From Oceanobacillus neutriphilus (lineage in GTDB: Bacteria; Bacillota; Bacilli; Bacillales; Amphibacillaceae): a stretch of DNA of 64,000 nt. Positions 19,202 to 28,990 of the stretch are shown piece by piece; the first letter of the stretch is position 1; every line of letters begins with the position of its first letter. A program made the translations under genes and the position numbers. The stretch lies in contig NZ_BMLW01000002.1 in assembly GCF_014645515.1 (NCBI RefSeq), positions 248,001-312,000 of the forward strand. Reading direction: 5' to 3'. The notes under the pieces are model-generated. The model made no database searches. It saw only the letters and a list, made by a program, of their open reading frames with translations, and had not been told where the DNA came from.

Positions 19202-19260
19202 TATATCGTCCACCGATATAATATAGTATATCGTATCCCGATATAACTGTCAACGATATA
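19202..19260 (-). promoter_or_regulatory. padR promoter with tandem operators
   Basis: Minus-strand TTGACA (19248-19253) and TATACT (19225-19230) are 17 bp apart. Two perfect palindromes TATATCG-N5-CGATATA occupy 19202-19220 and 19227-19245, and a half-site CGATATA abuts the -35 at 19254-19260. The palindrome centres are 25 bp apart. Confidence 0.8.
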
Positions 19261-19265
19261 AAAAA

Positions 19266-19310
19266 CCTCATTTATAAAGTCTATCTTCGCGATAAACCTT
19301 ATAAACGAGG
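19266..19310 (-). terminator. Terminator of the 216-residue membrane protein gene
   Basis: Arms CCTCATTTATAAAG and CCTTATAAACGAGG form an imperfect stem followed by a T-run on the minus strand, just upstream of the padR promoter. Confidence 0.75.
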
Positions 19311-19365
19311 CTTTCTCATCCATATCATTTTTTCTTTACTTTTTAAACAGATATAAAATAATTTT

Positions 19366-20016
19366 TTATTTCCCTGCTCTATTTGGCTGTTTCTCATCTA
19401 AGTCCCTGTAAAATCGCTCCTTACGGGAAAGATAGCGTCCATGCCCCCGCCGTTCTCTGGCTCTTTTTATTTGTGCCTGAATATACATCAACAGCGGCAA
19501 TACACCAAGCGCATACCTTCCATAACGCCCAACTTCAAAATCTGGCAAGACAGCCTCAACTACAACAGGAAAAACTGTAAACACCAAGCCTATCATAATA
19601 ACTAAAATGATTTCAGCATGGAATCTGCTGCTGATACGCGTAACTTTCCGCCCCATCGCCAGGATAAAGGAAATAATATACACAGACACCAGACAGAACC
19701 CTGCATAAAGCATTGTAAAAAATACGGCATCCTTCGCGTTATCACCAATCAGAAAGTTTATTGGTTCGCCCTGGAACAGTATCCCTTCTTCACTGCCGTT
19801 AAAAGTGAAGAATACAATAACCATATAGCCAATCATAAAAAACATAAAAAAGGTGAGACATAAAACAACAATACTCCAGAGAATCAAGAAAAGTCTTCGC
19901 ATTAACCGAAAAATAAGGCCGGAACCGGGTATTTTGCTAAAAATATAAATAATAATAAAAAGTCCAATACAGCCGCCAACTACAAAAAGAGTAGAAAGAA
20001 TTTCATCTGTTATCAT
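19366..20016 (-). CDS. Membrane protein of unknown function
   Basis: I do not recognise a family. The 216-residue product has about five hydrophobic helices (near residues 8-28, 40-75, 98-122, 132-155 and a weaker one near 165-180) and a strongly basic cytoplasmic tail ending in many Arg and Lys residues. It has no enzyme motif and no signal-peptide cleavage site. It appears monocistronic with its own terminator. Coding use resembles the neighbours. Confidence 0.7.
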   Translation of the reverse strand: MITDEILSTLFVVGGCIGLFIIIYIFSKIPGSGLIFRLMRRLFLILWSIVVLCLTFFMFFMIGYMVIVFFTFNGSEEGILFQGEPINFLIGDNAKDAVFFTMLYAGFCLVSVYIISFILAMGRKVTRISSRFHAEIILVIMIGLVFTVFPVVVEAVLPDFEVGRYGRYALGVLPLLMYIQAQIKRARERRGHGRYLSRKERFYRDLDEKQPNRAGK

Positions 20017-20153
20017 AATCTGCTCCTTCTTTTATCTCCGTACAGAGGAGAAGTTGTTATTATCATATACAGATTATGTATTGCCTGGCAATAGTTTTTT
20101 AATCAATTAAGCAGATTGATAAGAGAATACTCATTACAATCTTATAAAGCACA

Positions 20154-20199
20154 AAACGAACTGAAAGAGATACCAGACCGGTTCTCTTTCAGTTCGTTT
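20154..20199 (-). terminator. Terminator of the FAD/NAD(P) oxidoreductase gene
   Basis: A perfect 17-bp stem (AAACGAACTGAAAGAGA and its complement) with a 12-nt loop lies 88 bp after the gene; TTTT follows on the minus strand. Confidence 0.8.
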
Positions 20200-20286
20200 G
20201 ACCCTCAATCAATTCATTTGGTTTTTATTAGTTAATATACAGAGAAGATTTGATATACTGCATGATAAAAAGGCAGCTCAACTTGC

Positions 20287-21003
20287 TTAATAGCCTGCAA
20301 ACTCCTCTGTACGGATATTGTCTTCATTTACACCGGCTTCCACAAGCATTTTCTGCATGGCTTCTACCATATCGCCAGGACCGGATAAATAATAAATTGG
20401 CTTATTAATATCGGATACATACCGTTTGAGCAAATCTGCGTCAATATGCCCACTCTCTCCGCTCCATTCGTCAGCATCTGCTCTTGTCATGACAGGTACA
20501 AACTTGAAATTCGGGTTTCTTTTCTCCATATCCTCAAAATCGGATAAGAATGGCGCATCCTCCGGTGTTTTATTGGAATAAAGCAGCGTCAGTTCATGAT
20601 CTGTTTTCTGGTTTGTTGCCTCCGCAATCATGCTTCGAATCGGCGTGATACCAATACCGCCAATAATAAATACAGCCGGAGTTGATTCCGTTTTATGCAG
20701 GGTAAAGCTTCCATTTGCCCCGTCAAACTCAACTTCACTGCCTTCCGGAAGATTTTTCAACTCTCGTTTAAAAGCGGTATCTCTGAGACGTGTTGTCGTA
20801 ACTAATTTTTTTTCACTTGGTGCATAGACGAATGATAACGCTCTTTTCGTTCCTTCCTCATCTATCTCACTTGGATTAATCAGTTTGATGTGAGTCAGCT
20901 GACCTGCTTTAAACTCAAACCCTTCCGGCATTTCCCAATGAAAGGCCATTGTATCTTTCGCAACTAATTCTTTTTTCTTCAATTTAATTTTCGTGTTTGT
21001 CAT
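20287..21003 (-). CDS. FAD-dependent NAD(P)H oxidoreductase (ferredoxin reductase fold)
   Basis: A 238-residue flavin reductase-like protein. The N-terminal FAD-binding barrel has FKAGQLTHIKL and RALSFVYAPS; the C-terminal NAD(P) domain has VFIIGGIGITPIRSM, LTLLYSNKT and YYLSGPGDM, ending in the typical EEFAGY. It transfers electrons from NAD(P)H to a partner not encoded next door. The ATG at 21003 follows AAAGGAGCGG; the open frame extends to 21066 without a site. Confidence 0.87.
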   Translation of the reverse strand: MTNTKIKLKKKELVAKDTMAFHWEMPEGFEFKAGQLTHIKLINPSEIDEEGTKRALSFVYAPSEKKLVTTTRLRDTAFKRELKNLPEGSEVEFDGANGSFTLHKTESTPAVFIIGGIGITPIRSMIAEATNQKTDHELTLLYSNKTPEDAPFLSDFEDMEKRNPNFKFVPVMTRADADEWSGESGHIDADLLKRYVSDINKPIYYLSGPGDMVEAMQKMLVEAGVNEDNIRTEEFAGY

Positions 21004-21224
21004 TTCTATCCGCTCCTTTGCATAGAGTGAACCCCTTGTTACAAAGAGGAGAATTGTAATCCACAATTTTTGATATATATTATTTTACCCTTATTTTTCT
21101 CTTCGCAAACAAAACGGCTTTTAAAATAGTTCATGAATAAAGACGCTAACCCTTGCCTTGACAGGATAGCGCCCTATCTTATCCTTGCACAAATTTATTA
21201 GAGCCTGGACGGATAATTTTTTTC

Positions 21225-22166
21225 TTATTCCGTATCTGCCGATAAAAACTCCTGCAGTGCCTGTTTGTTTTGTTCTATATCAATTTCCAATACAGCTCCA
21301 GCGTCTGTACGGGCATTCCAAAAAGAATTATCTACAGGGATTCTTAAGGTTTCTATTGGATGCTCGCTTCCGGAAATTAATCCTTTACCTATTGTAAGAA
21401 TGGTTTTATTATCTACATTTGTATCAACGTATGGATCAGCAACCCCTAACAGTTTCGGCAATTTCACAAAGCCTTGAAGACTCACTACCTCGTCCTTCAG
21501 CTTGGTTATTATTTCCTGCTGCCGCTGTACTCTTCCATAATCACCGTCTGCGTCTTTACGAAAACGTACATAACCAAGCAGTTCATCACCATTCAATACT
21601 TGTTCTCCCGGTTCAAGTGTCATTCCGATACCTTCTGACATTTGATGTGGTATGTCCACTTCAATACCATTTGGTGCAATAATGTCTGCGATTTTTGAAA
21701 AACCTTCAAAATCGACAACAGCATAATAATTTAAATCTATATCAAAATTCTGCTTCAGCGTCTGTCTGAGCAGCTCCGGACCATCAAATGCGAAGGCAGC
21801 ATTAATCTTCTGCATTCCGTGTCCGGGAATCTCTACATAAGTATCTCGCATAATAGAAGCAAGTTTAATGTCATGTGTGTCCTGATTATAGTGGGCAATC
21901 ATAATAGTATCTGAAAGACCACGTTCTTCTCCACGGGTGTCACTGCCAATCATTAAAACATTGATTTCCCCAAATTGCGGCTCTGATCCTTCAAAAGGGA
22001 CAAAGGTTGTGCCATCATCTTTGTAGGGTCCTTCTTTTGCTATTGATAAACCTTGGTAGTATTGCGTTATGGCATAGGCTCCCACTGCAATAATACAGAC
22101 AAAAATAAAAAGCAGGACACGGCGTCTCCATTTACGTTTCGCAGATTTTCTTTCACGTCTTTTCAT
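21225..22166 (-). CDS. LytR-CpsA-Psr (LCP) family cell wall ligase
   Basis: A 313-residue protein with a basic N-terminus, one membrane anchor (about 15-36) and an extracellular LCP domain: MIGSDTRGEERGLSDTIMI, then MRDTYVEIPGHGMQKINAAFAFDG and VRFRKDADGDYGRVQRQQ with the conserved Arg and Asp residues. LCP enzymes attach teichoic acids or polysaccharides to peptidoglycan from lipid-linked donors. ATG follows AAGGAGCG. Which polymer it handles cannot be told. Confidence 0.93.
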   Translation of the reverse strand: MKRRERKSAKRKWRRRVLLFIFVCIIAVGAYAITQYYQGLSIAKEGPYKDDGTTFVPFEGSEPQFGEINVLMIGSDTRGEERGLSDTIMIAHYNQDTHDIKLASIMRDTYVEIPGHGMQKINAAFAFDGPELLRQTLKQNFDIDLNYYAVVDFEGFSKIADIIAPNGIEVDIPHQMSEGIGMTLEPGEQVLNGDELLGYVRFRKDADGDYGRVQRQQEIITKLKDEVVSLQGFVKLPKLLGVADPYVDTNVDNKTILTIGKGLISGSEHPIETLRIPVDNSFWNARTDAGAVLEIDIEQNKQALQEFLSADTE

Positions 22167-22200
22167 ATGTAACGCTCCTTGTATTTTTCTTTAAATGAGT

Positions 22201-22242
22201 GTTCAAAAAATAGTCAACGGTTTTCGTTGGGACTTTTTGAAC
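22201..22242 (-). terminator. Terminator between the XRE-DUF1232 gene and the LCP gene
   Basis: An imperfect long hairpin (GTTCAAAAA...AACG / CGTT...TTTTTGAAC) lies 8 bp after the XRE-DUF1232 gene and 35 bp before the LCP start. Confidence 0.65.
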
Positions 22243-22249
22243 TTCCTCT

Positions 22250-22879
22250 TTAATTGGAAAGCGATTTTAAAGCAATTTGTACCGCAACAGCATCATCCAC
22301 ATATCCAATCGGGAAAATATAATCCGGGACAACATCTACCGGTGTAATAAAGTACAGCAGGGCACCTCCCATAATCGTAAGCGTGAAGGGTGTCCCCTTA
22401 TATTGTACAAATTGGGCATAAAAATTCTTCAGTTGTTTGATAAATGGTCCAATACTGCCTACTTCATCAATCTTATTCTTAAATTGATTGTGGATGATTT
22501 GTTTTCCTTCTTCTGTTTGGGCGTATTGTTCATAACCATCTAATTGCTGTTGAACCTCATCCATACTGAAATTATCATGATAAAGATCTGATGCTTTCAG
22601 TGTTTGCTGAATCTCTTTCATAGATGTATACATATCCGAAGTGCTTTGAGTTTCTGTTGAATGGATCGAGTAACCGGCAGCCTGCATAAGTTCTGCCAGC
22701 GGTACATTCAAACAGGATGCAAATTTTTCTAAGTGCTGAATGTTTGCTTTTCTCTTTCCATTAATAATTCGGGAAATGGTTGCTTTATCGATGCCAGTGT
22801 ACTCGCTGCATTTTCTAATCGACATTGCACGGGTATGTAATAGCTCTTTTAACCTTTTGCCAAAATTTTCTGTAGTCAT
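22250..22879 (-). CDS. XRE helix-turn-helix protein with DUF1232 domain
   Basis: A 209-residue fusion. Residues about 5-65 are a Cro/C1-type HTH (SIRKCSEYTGIDKATISRIINGKRKA). Residues about 150-205 form a DUF1232 (YkvA-like) segment with the hallmark ITPVDVVPDYIFPIGYVDDAVAV, which is hydrophobic and may contact membrane. The linker is charged and helical. The combination suggests a membrane-associated DNA-binding protein, but its targets are unknown. Confidence 0.85.
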   Translation of the reverse strand: MTTENFGKRLKELLHTRAMSIRKCSEYTGIDKATISRIINGKRKANIQHLEKFASCLNVPLAELMQAAGYSIHSTETQSTSDMYTSMKEIQQTLKASDLYHDNFSMDEVQQQLDGYEQYAQTEEGKQIIHNQFKNKIDEVGSIGPFIKQLKNFYAQFVQYKGTPFTLTIMGGALLYFITPVDVVPDYIFPIGYVDDAVAVQIALKSLSN

Positions 22880-23055
22880 ATTCGTTATCCTTCCGTTTAT
22901 ATTAATGTTTGTTTATTATCCAGGTATTCTAATAATAATCTAATAGACAATATATACGAATGTTGACATTATGTCAACGAACAAAAAATAATAAGGCACA
23001 AATCCATGTTTTACAGAATTATGCCCTTTTTCTATGAATATCTTCACTTTACCGC

Positions 23056-23505
23056 TTAAAAAATCAGCTTCATTCCTTCATGACTTGCTGAAAACCCTAA
23101 TTTTTCATAAAAACGATGAGCGCCATCCCGTTGCTTATCCGTTGTCAGCTGTACAAGTCCGCATTTTTCGGCTTTTGCAATAGCAATTGCTTCTTTAAAC
23201 AAAGCTTCTCCTATTCCTTGTCCACGGAAATTTTTATCAATTCGTACACCTTCTATTTGCGCACGCTTCATCCCTTGCCTCGCTAAACCGGCTATAATGG
23301 TTAATTGAATACAACCAATTATTGTTTTATCTTCAATGGCTAAAAGAATTTGATTGCCTGCTTGCGCCTCCATTGCATCAAATGCTTGATAATATTCCTC
23401 AGGCAATGGCTCTTCATACCTTTCTCGTCCAGAACCTAATTCATCATCTGCCAATAAGCGGACAATCATGGCTAGATCTTCTCTATGAGCCTTCCGAAAA
23501 TTCAT
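23056..23505 (-). CDS. GNAT family N-acetyltransferase
   Basis: A 149-residue acetyl-CoA-dependent acetyltransferase. Motif A is IDKNFRGQGIGEALFKEAIAIAK and motif B is GAHRFYEKLGF. The ATG at 23505 follows AAGGAGGT; the frame is open to 23553. The substrate is unknown. Confidence 0.9.
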   Translation of the reverse strand: MNFRKAHREDLAMIVRLLADDELGSGRERYEEPLPEEYYQAFDAMEAQAGNQILLAIEDKTIIGCIQLTIIAGLARQGMKRAQIEGVRIDKNFRGQGIGEALFKEAIAIAKAEKCGLVQLTTDKQRDGAHRFYEKLGFSASHEGMKLIF

Positions 23506-23654
23506 ATTGCATACCTCCTTAAAATATAGTAAACACAACATCCTGACGTTCATATTATTTTTACAATCTTGATTACTGAAGATCGCATACCTGATTGCAG
23601 ATATCTAAACTAAGCTTGTATTTTAAAATAACCATACCAGTATATTTATTCAGA

Positions 23655-26300
23655 TTATTGCAGCCCTCTGTATGGCTCTACTTTCACCGCCCGGATAGCA
23701 GGAAATACCGCGCTCACAAGCCCGACAATAACAGGGATACTCACATTAATGAGAACCAGCCATAGCCATTGCTCAATTGATAAACTGTTTCCATACAAAA
23801 TTGATAATATTCCTAAGGACAGAAAAATACCGATTATTCCAGCAAGAAAGCCTAGCAGTGCTCCTTCCAGCAGTACCATCATATAAATTCGCTGATTTCC
23901 CCAGCCCAGAGCTTTAAAAAGCGCAATTTCCTTTGTCCTTTCAAGTACATTTTGCCAAATAAGCTCTGCTGTTGTCATAACAGCAATAACAAGCGAAAGT
24001 ATCACAGCATAATAGTGAATCGGCCCAATCTCTAATGCTACATATTCACCCAGCCAGCTGGTGTACATCACACCATCAAGCTGGAAAGAGACAAACAGGA
24101 AGAGTATTAACAATGCAGTCGGCAGCGCAATTGTCAGAACAGATACGAAATGACGCCTCCATCTGCTCATCAAATTATTCCGCACAAGGCTTACTACTCC
24201 ACGAGTTCGCCCCAGTCGTGCCCCTCTCTCACTTATTTCTCCCTGCTTCATTACTTCATACGGGCTTATCCTGTTGACTAAATAACTAGGGTAGAGCGCT
24301 CCTGTAAAGTAAATCAATAAGATAAAGCTGATAATCAAACCGATACGCCAAAAGGATAGAGCTCCCGGGTTTTGTTGTTGAAGAATAATCAGTACAATTA
24401 AGGTGATAAAGCTTACAAAGCCTCCAATCAGCATCGACTCAGCCAGTAACAAATGACGGAGCTTGCTATTCTTCCATCCTAACGCTTTTAACACAGCAAA
24501 TTCTTTTTTTCTCGATAGATAGGAAATAAAATTCGTTGTGAACACATACATAATGGCAACCGCCATCAAACAGATAATAATCCCTGAATAGCCTAAGACT
24601 GCCTCATCATAAATAGCAATAGACTCCCCTGTTTTAATCCACGGCTGTTCGACCCAGCCAAGGCTGTCTAAATCATCCACTGATGGAATTTGAATTAATA
24701 CAGGCTGAGGGGAAGATCCCAAGGTAATATCTGCCTCCAATCCTGTTTCATTTGTTATTTCCTGTGCAATAGCTTCAAGCTTCGACTGACTTTCTGGACC
24801 AGGGCTTTTAACACCGGCAACCTTGATTCGTATTGCCGAAATTGCCTCCTCTCCCACTATTTCTCTTGCTGCCTCCATGTTTGTCAGCATCGTTGGTGAT
24901 TGCATCAGGTAACCAAAAGGATTGGACGTTGCAGTAACTTGTTCCGGCGGATTCACCGGACTTCCGTAAGCATCCAGCATATGTTTTGCAGTTGGTGTCC
25001 GGTAAGTTTCCATCGGCAGCTCTGTAACAGGATCACTTGATATAGACAGCTGACGGGGATCATAGTAGCCTAAAAATTCTGGGGTTAATCTGGGTGCTCT
25101 GCTCAAGGCAGGCTCGTCATAAAAGGATAATTCCCGGTATTTTGTATAATAAGTATAATCAGATATATCTCCAGTCTTTTCCCCATCTATATTCACAATC
25201 TGATCACCAGGAGAGATAATTTTATAGGCAATGTCCCATCGCTCCGGGAATGGAGATGGAACTGTTTCATAAGTTAATGGGCTGGCCTTTTCATAAAGTA
25301 TCAAATCCCTGTAGGCTCCCAATGAAGACTGCTCCAGTAAATTTTCGTGCAGCATTTCGGACGTTGCTTTCACAGTTTCCATAGGCTCTGTCTCAAATGT
25401 ATCCAGATAACCCTCTTTTCCATTTTGCTCCAGCTCAGCTAAGAATTCCTTTATATCTTCTGCTGATTCCAAATCAGTTCCTATATCCAGTTTTTCAAGC
25501 GTTGCCTCCTGATAATTATTAATGGAAGAAACATTACTCATGATAACAGGAGCAGTTACCCGCTGATAATTGAAATCGATCCCCAATTCTTCTAATTCTT
25601 CATCGCCCTCACTAGTTTCAGTGATGGACTGTACCTTGTCTGAATCAGAAAAATACCTGTTGCCTTCATTACTAAGCATAGCTTTATTCAGTCTGATGAG
25701 CTTTGCTTCTTCAGAAGGATCGATACCGGCAACTAAGAAATTAAAAGTTCCATATAATTCAACGTTTTTCTCTAAATTAACAGACAAGCCATAATGTGAA
25801 AGCCTCTCCATATTTTCAGGATTTAGCCCAATATCAATACCATAATAGGCGATATAACCATTTGAATAGTTCTGAATTCCGTCGTTTTCCACATAATTTA
25901 CAGTAATCTTATAAATACCGCGCTCTGGAAATTTCATTTCAGCAAATACTATTTCTATACTTGTAAAGCCAATTACACTAATCGGCGCAGCAATTTCCAC
26001 ATCATCTATTTCCTTGATTTTATCTAAGTCTTCAAATGAAATACCACCCTGAAGACCGCTTAAATAGTTGGGATCTATCAAACCATCTTTTTCTGTCTCA
26101 CTTTTGCTTCCATTCGGACGAACAACAATATCATAGGAAGCATTCCATTTCTTTTCTAAAGCATTGACAATTGTCCCTTTACTTGTTTCAGATAAACCGA
26201 TCAAAAAACTTAAACCGCTGCTGATTAATATAGCGCCAATAACTAACAGAGCAAACTTCCCTTTATTCCGTCTCCAATAATTGATGATCCATTTAATCAT
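23655..26300 (-). CDS. MacB/FtsX-type ABC transporter permease
   Basis: An 881-residue permease: an N-terminal anchor helix (about 15-35), a long extracellular domain (about 40-545), three membrane helices of a first FtsX module (about 550-690), then a second FtsX module ending in the AVFPAIRAVKVEPYRGLQ tail. Such exporters act as mechanotransmitters or release lipoproteins and peptides rather than importing solutes. Its start overlaps the stop of the ATPase gene by 8 bp, so the two are translationally coupled. Confidence 0.9.
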   Translation of the reverse strand: MIKWIINYWRRNKGKFALLVIGAILISSGLSFLIGLSETSKGTIVNALEKKWNASYDIVVRPNGSKSETEKDGLIDPNYLSGLQGGISFEDLDKIKEIDDVEIAAPISVIGFTSIEIVFAEMKFPERGIYKITVNYVENDGIQNYSNGYIAYYGIDIGLNPENMERLSHYGLSVNLEKNVELYGTFNFLVAGIDPSEEAKLIRLNKAMLSNEGNRYFSDSDKVQSITETSEGDEELEELGIDFNYQRVTAPVIMSNVSSINNYQEATLEKLDIGTDLESAEDIKEFLAELEQNGKEGYLDTFETEPMETVKATSEMLHENLLEQSSLGAYRDLILYEKASPLTYETVPSPFPERWDIAYKIISPGDQIVNIDGEKTGDISDYTYYTKYRELSFYDEPALSRAPRLTPEFLGYYDPRQLSISSDPVTELPMETYRTPTAKHMLDAYGSPVNPPEQVTATSNPFGYLMQSPTMLTNMEAAREIVGEEAISAIRIKVAGVKSPGPESQSKLEAIAQEITNETGLEADITLGSSPQPVLIQIPSVDDLDSLGWVEQPWIKTGESIAIYDEAVLGYSGIIICLMAVAIMYVFTTNFISYLSRKKEFAVLKALGWKNSKLRHLLLAESMLIGGFVSFITLIVLIILQQQNPGALSFWRIGLIISFILLIYFTGALYPSYLVNRISPYEVMKQGEISERGARLGRTRGVVSLVRNNLMSRWRRHFVSVLTIALPTALLILFLFVSFQLDGVMYTSWLGEYVALEIGPIHYYAVILSLVIAVMTTAELIWQNVLERTKEIALFKALGWGNQRIYMMVLLEGALLGFLAGIIGIFLSLGILSILYGNSLSIEQWLWLVLINVSIPVIVGLVSAVFPAIRAVKVEPYRGLQ

Positions 26301-27003
26301 TTATCTGGCTCTGCTTATCATTTAATTTTGTATCAGCTATAATTTGCCCGTCCTTCATTTCAATAACCCGGTCAGCCTGCCTGCTCAGCCCCATATCATG
26401 TGTAACAAGCAGGACACCACAGTCCGCTTCTCTTTTTATCTCCATCAATAACGCAATAATTTTCCCGCACGTTTCTGAGTCTAAATTCCCTGTAGGTTCA
26501 TCAGCTAATATCCAATCCGGTTTAGCAATAAGCGCCCTAGCAATGGCCACACGCTGCTGCTGGCCGCCTGATAATTGAGACGGCAGAGCATGAAGCTTGT
26601 CACTCAAACCGACTAATTCAAGCAGTTCTTTTGCTTTTGTATTCTTATTGTAGCCGGTTTTACGATGAAATAAGGGGGCTAATACATTTTCAACCGCCGT
26701 TAATGCAGGCAGCAAATGAAATTGTTGAAAAATAAATCCAATATGTTTATTTCGAAGTTCGGATAATTGATTGGTGCGAAGCTGACTTATATTCTTTTCA
26801 TTATAAAAAACTGTACCGCTGGTTGGCTTTTCAAGTGTGCCAATGATGCTTAACAAAGTCGATTTACCAGATCCTGATGAACCAATGATACTTGTAAAAT
26901 CGTCTTTATGAAGATGAAGCGATATGTCATCTAGCGCTATTGTCTTTATGTCTTGTTTCCCATAAACTTTTGTTATCCCGGTCAGTTTAATTTGCTGATA
27001 CAA
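26293..27003 (-). CDS. ABC transporter ATP-binding protein (LolD/MacB type)
   Basis: A 236-residue ATPase with Walker A GSSGSGKST, signature LSGGQQQRVAIARAL, Walker B WILADEPTGNLD and switch LLVTHD. The PTGNLDS form marks the MacB/LolD branch that works with FtsX-type permeases, and the 881-residue partner follows directly. No two-component pair of the bacitracin-sensor type is adjacent. Confidence 0.93.
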   Translation of the reverse strand: MYQQIKLTGITKVYGKQDIKTIALDDISLHLHKDDFTSIIGSSGSGKSTLLSIIGTLEKPTSGTVFYNEKNISQLRTNQLSELRNKHIGFIFQQFHLLPALTAVENVLAPLFHRKTGYNKNTKAKELLELVGLSDKLHALPSQLSGGQQQRVAIARALIAKPDWILADEPTGNLDSETCGKIIALLMEIKREADCGVLLVTHDMGLSRQADRVIEMKDGQIIADTKLNDKQSQIND

Positions 27004-27497
27004 TAGATTCCCTCCTCTTTTAACAAAATATGTGTAACTATTCTGTAAAACACATAAAAATTTCCTGTAAAGTAGAGTTATCTAAAGTTGTTCATAACAT
27101 ATACCACAGATTTAATAATAAAACTTAATCTGTTTATACCAAAAGTTATTCATTTAAAACCTGATATTATGGTACCAAAATTCCAATTTTTCTAATTATT
27201 ATTTTAAATTTATTGTATAAGATTAATAATATACCCTATTTTTGTTTATGTCTTGATTTTATCATTGAAAAGATAGGGAAAAGGAACATTTAGATTCATC
27301 TTTGAATTCCCACAAAATAAAACGCTGAGTCTATAATAAACTCAGCATTTTAATGTCTAATATTTCTATCAGACAAACATTTGCAAAGTGATCTCTCTTT
27401 CAATAACAGATATGTTCAGAATGGATTAGGTAAAGCTCCAGAGCCATAAATATATAATTGCTGATTACTGTTTAGAGTTCTGCTGCGATACCTGTTT
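27004..27497. other. Intergenic, AT-rich
   Basis: No coding sequence recognised. It holds the terminator at 27324-27346 and very AT-rich DNA (about 27040-27300) that probably includes the promoter of the ABC pair. Confidence 0.5.
27324..27346 (-). terminator. Terminator
   Basis: GCTGAGT and ACTCAGC form a 7-bp stem with a 9-nt loop; GTTTTATTTT follows on the minus strand. It serves the 80-residue gene at 27498. Confidence 0.75.
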
Positions 27498-27740
27498 TTA
27501 CTCATTTTGTTCAAATGCTTCCCCTTCTAAACGGCTTATATCACCCATTATACTTTCCTGTTCATAATCTAATAATCTAATAATTCTTATTAAATCAGGA
27601 AGTGCGTCATCAATTGTATATAATTTATCGGAAGCCAGATTATAAGTGACATGAAGCAATCTCTCTTCCATTTCTGCAAAATCTAATTTACGACTTAGTT
27701 TGTCAATTAATAAATCTTTCGGTGTTTTTTCCGTTGTCAT
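27498..27740 (-). CDS. Small acidic protein of unknown function
   Basis: An 80-residue, acidic, helical protein that I cannot assign. It contains no membrane segment, cysteine pair or known motif. The ATG follows AGGGAGAG. It is divergent from the XRE regulator gene at 28012, whose promoter region it shares (271 bp), so the regulator may control it. Confidence 0.6.
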   Translation of the reverse strand: MTTEKTPKDLLIDKLSRKLDFAEMEERLLHVTYNLASDKLYTIDDALPDLIRIIRLLDYEQESIMGDISRLEGEAFEQNE

Positions 27741-28011
27741 TTCATCACTCTCCCTAAGAAGATTCTTTAGTAAATATTTTCGTGTTATACTTTTTATGAT
27801 AGTTACTTTCTATAGAAGTAATGAAAATAAATTTATTATCAAATTCCAAATAAGGTGATAATTGGGTTTATTTGAAATCCTCCCTTCAATTCATTGCAAT
27901 AACTAAATGAGTTACTTTTTATTTATTATAACATATTAAGTTACATAATCAAACATATGTTCCTGTTTTAATTAAAAAATTATATTATTTCTTAAAGAAA
28001 GAGGTAATTAA

Positions 28012-28545
28012 ATGAGCATCGATAAAAATGTCGGAAAGAATATCAAAAGAATTAGAAACGAACGGAAGCTGACGCAAGAAGAACTGGCAAACAAAGTAGG
28101 GGCTATCAAACAAACCATTTCAAAAATAGAACGTGGTGTTTTCTCACCCTCCTTTTCACTGCTGGTCAAAATATGTAATGAATTATATACAACACCAAAT
28201 GAGCTGCTATTAGAGGATTCGCAACGGTTACAATGGATAGCAGAAAGCCCTGATCAATTAGAATATTCTATAAAAGGTTTGGAACAGGAAATGACAATAG
28301 TAGAAGATTTATGGGCAAAAGCAGAAAAATATAAAGAGGACGGAGAGAAAAAACAAGAAGCAAAAGTTTTACATGAAATTATAGGCCATTTCGCATGGGA
28401 AAATGAACACTATCGTGACGTCGCAGAGTATCTTTATAAAAAAAGATTAAATGATTATTTAACTAAAACATCCAAAGAGCTGAGAAATAATAAGGTGATG
28501 AATTTAAGGTTGATGGAGAAAAAAACATTTAAGGAAGATGATTAA
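28012..28545 (+). CDS. XRE family transcriptional regulator with helical C-terminal domain
   Basis: A 177-residue protein. Residues about 8-65 form the HTH (KRIRNERKLTQEELANKVGAIKQTISKIERG); the rest is charged and helical with a likely coiled coil (about 85-130) and a Lys-rich tail. AAAGAGG precedes the ATG. It is divergent from the 80-residue gene. The C-terminal domain may sense a ligand or mediate oligomerisation; no known family is evident. Confidence 0.85.
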   Translation: MSIDKNVGKNIKRIRNERKLTQEELANKVGAIKQTISKIERGVFSPSFSLLVKICNELYTTPNELLLEDSQRLQWIAESPDQLEYSIKGLEQEMTIVEDLWAKAEKYKEDGEKKQEAKVLHEIIGHFAWENEHYRDVAEYLYKKRLNDYLTKTSKELRNNKVMNLRLMEKKTFKEDD

Positions 28546-28990
28546 TTTTTTGAAAATAAAATGATCTGCCTTTTCATTCATTAAGTCAGGCCTTATCTCT
28601 GTTTACTGTATAAGTGTTATGAATTTATTTTCTCAATATCATCAGCTCCTTTCTTCAATTAGAATACTTTTCTAATGTTGGTTCATCTAAAAAGATGGAC
28701 TGTTTTTTTGATTTACTTCCATTCATGCAGATTTTTTCAGGACTAATACGATAGAAATTTTCAGCATGAAAATGGATATGGTGTGATAACGCCCAAAAGA
28801 TAAGAAAAAAATTTTGGATATTCTTTACTTGATAGCGGCAAAATATCCAATGAAAGTGTATAATGAAATTCGTTACGAAAAATCGACAAAATAGGACAGA
28901 TATTTTTTTATTTCGTGCAAAATACTTATTAAGAATATATAATAATCAAGAATACTAACTTTTCTTTTGTATATATGGAGGTTAAAAAAT
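28546..28990. other. Intergenic before the phosphate transporter operon
   Basis: It contains a weak hairpin (GTTCATC / GATGGAC then seven T, 28681-28709) suited to ending the XRE gene on the plus strand, and an AT-rich promoter area before 28991. A minus-strand frame is open over about 28663-28920 but is Phe/Ile-rich with no start, so I do not call it. Confidence 0.45.

Noticed and set aside
28663..28920. Long open minus-strand frame ending in a plausible protein tail
   Set aside because: Rich in Phe and Ile as expected from AT-rich DNA, no start codon except near its end, and no ribosome site.
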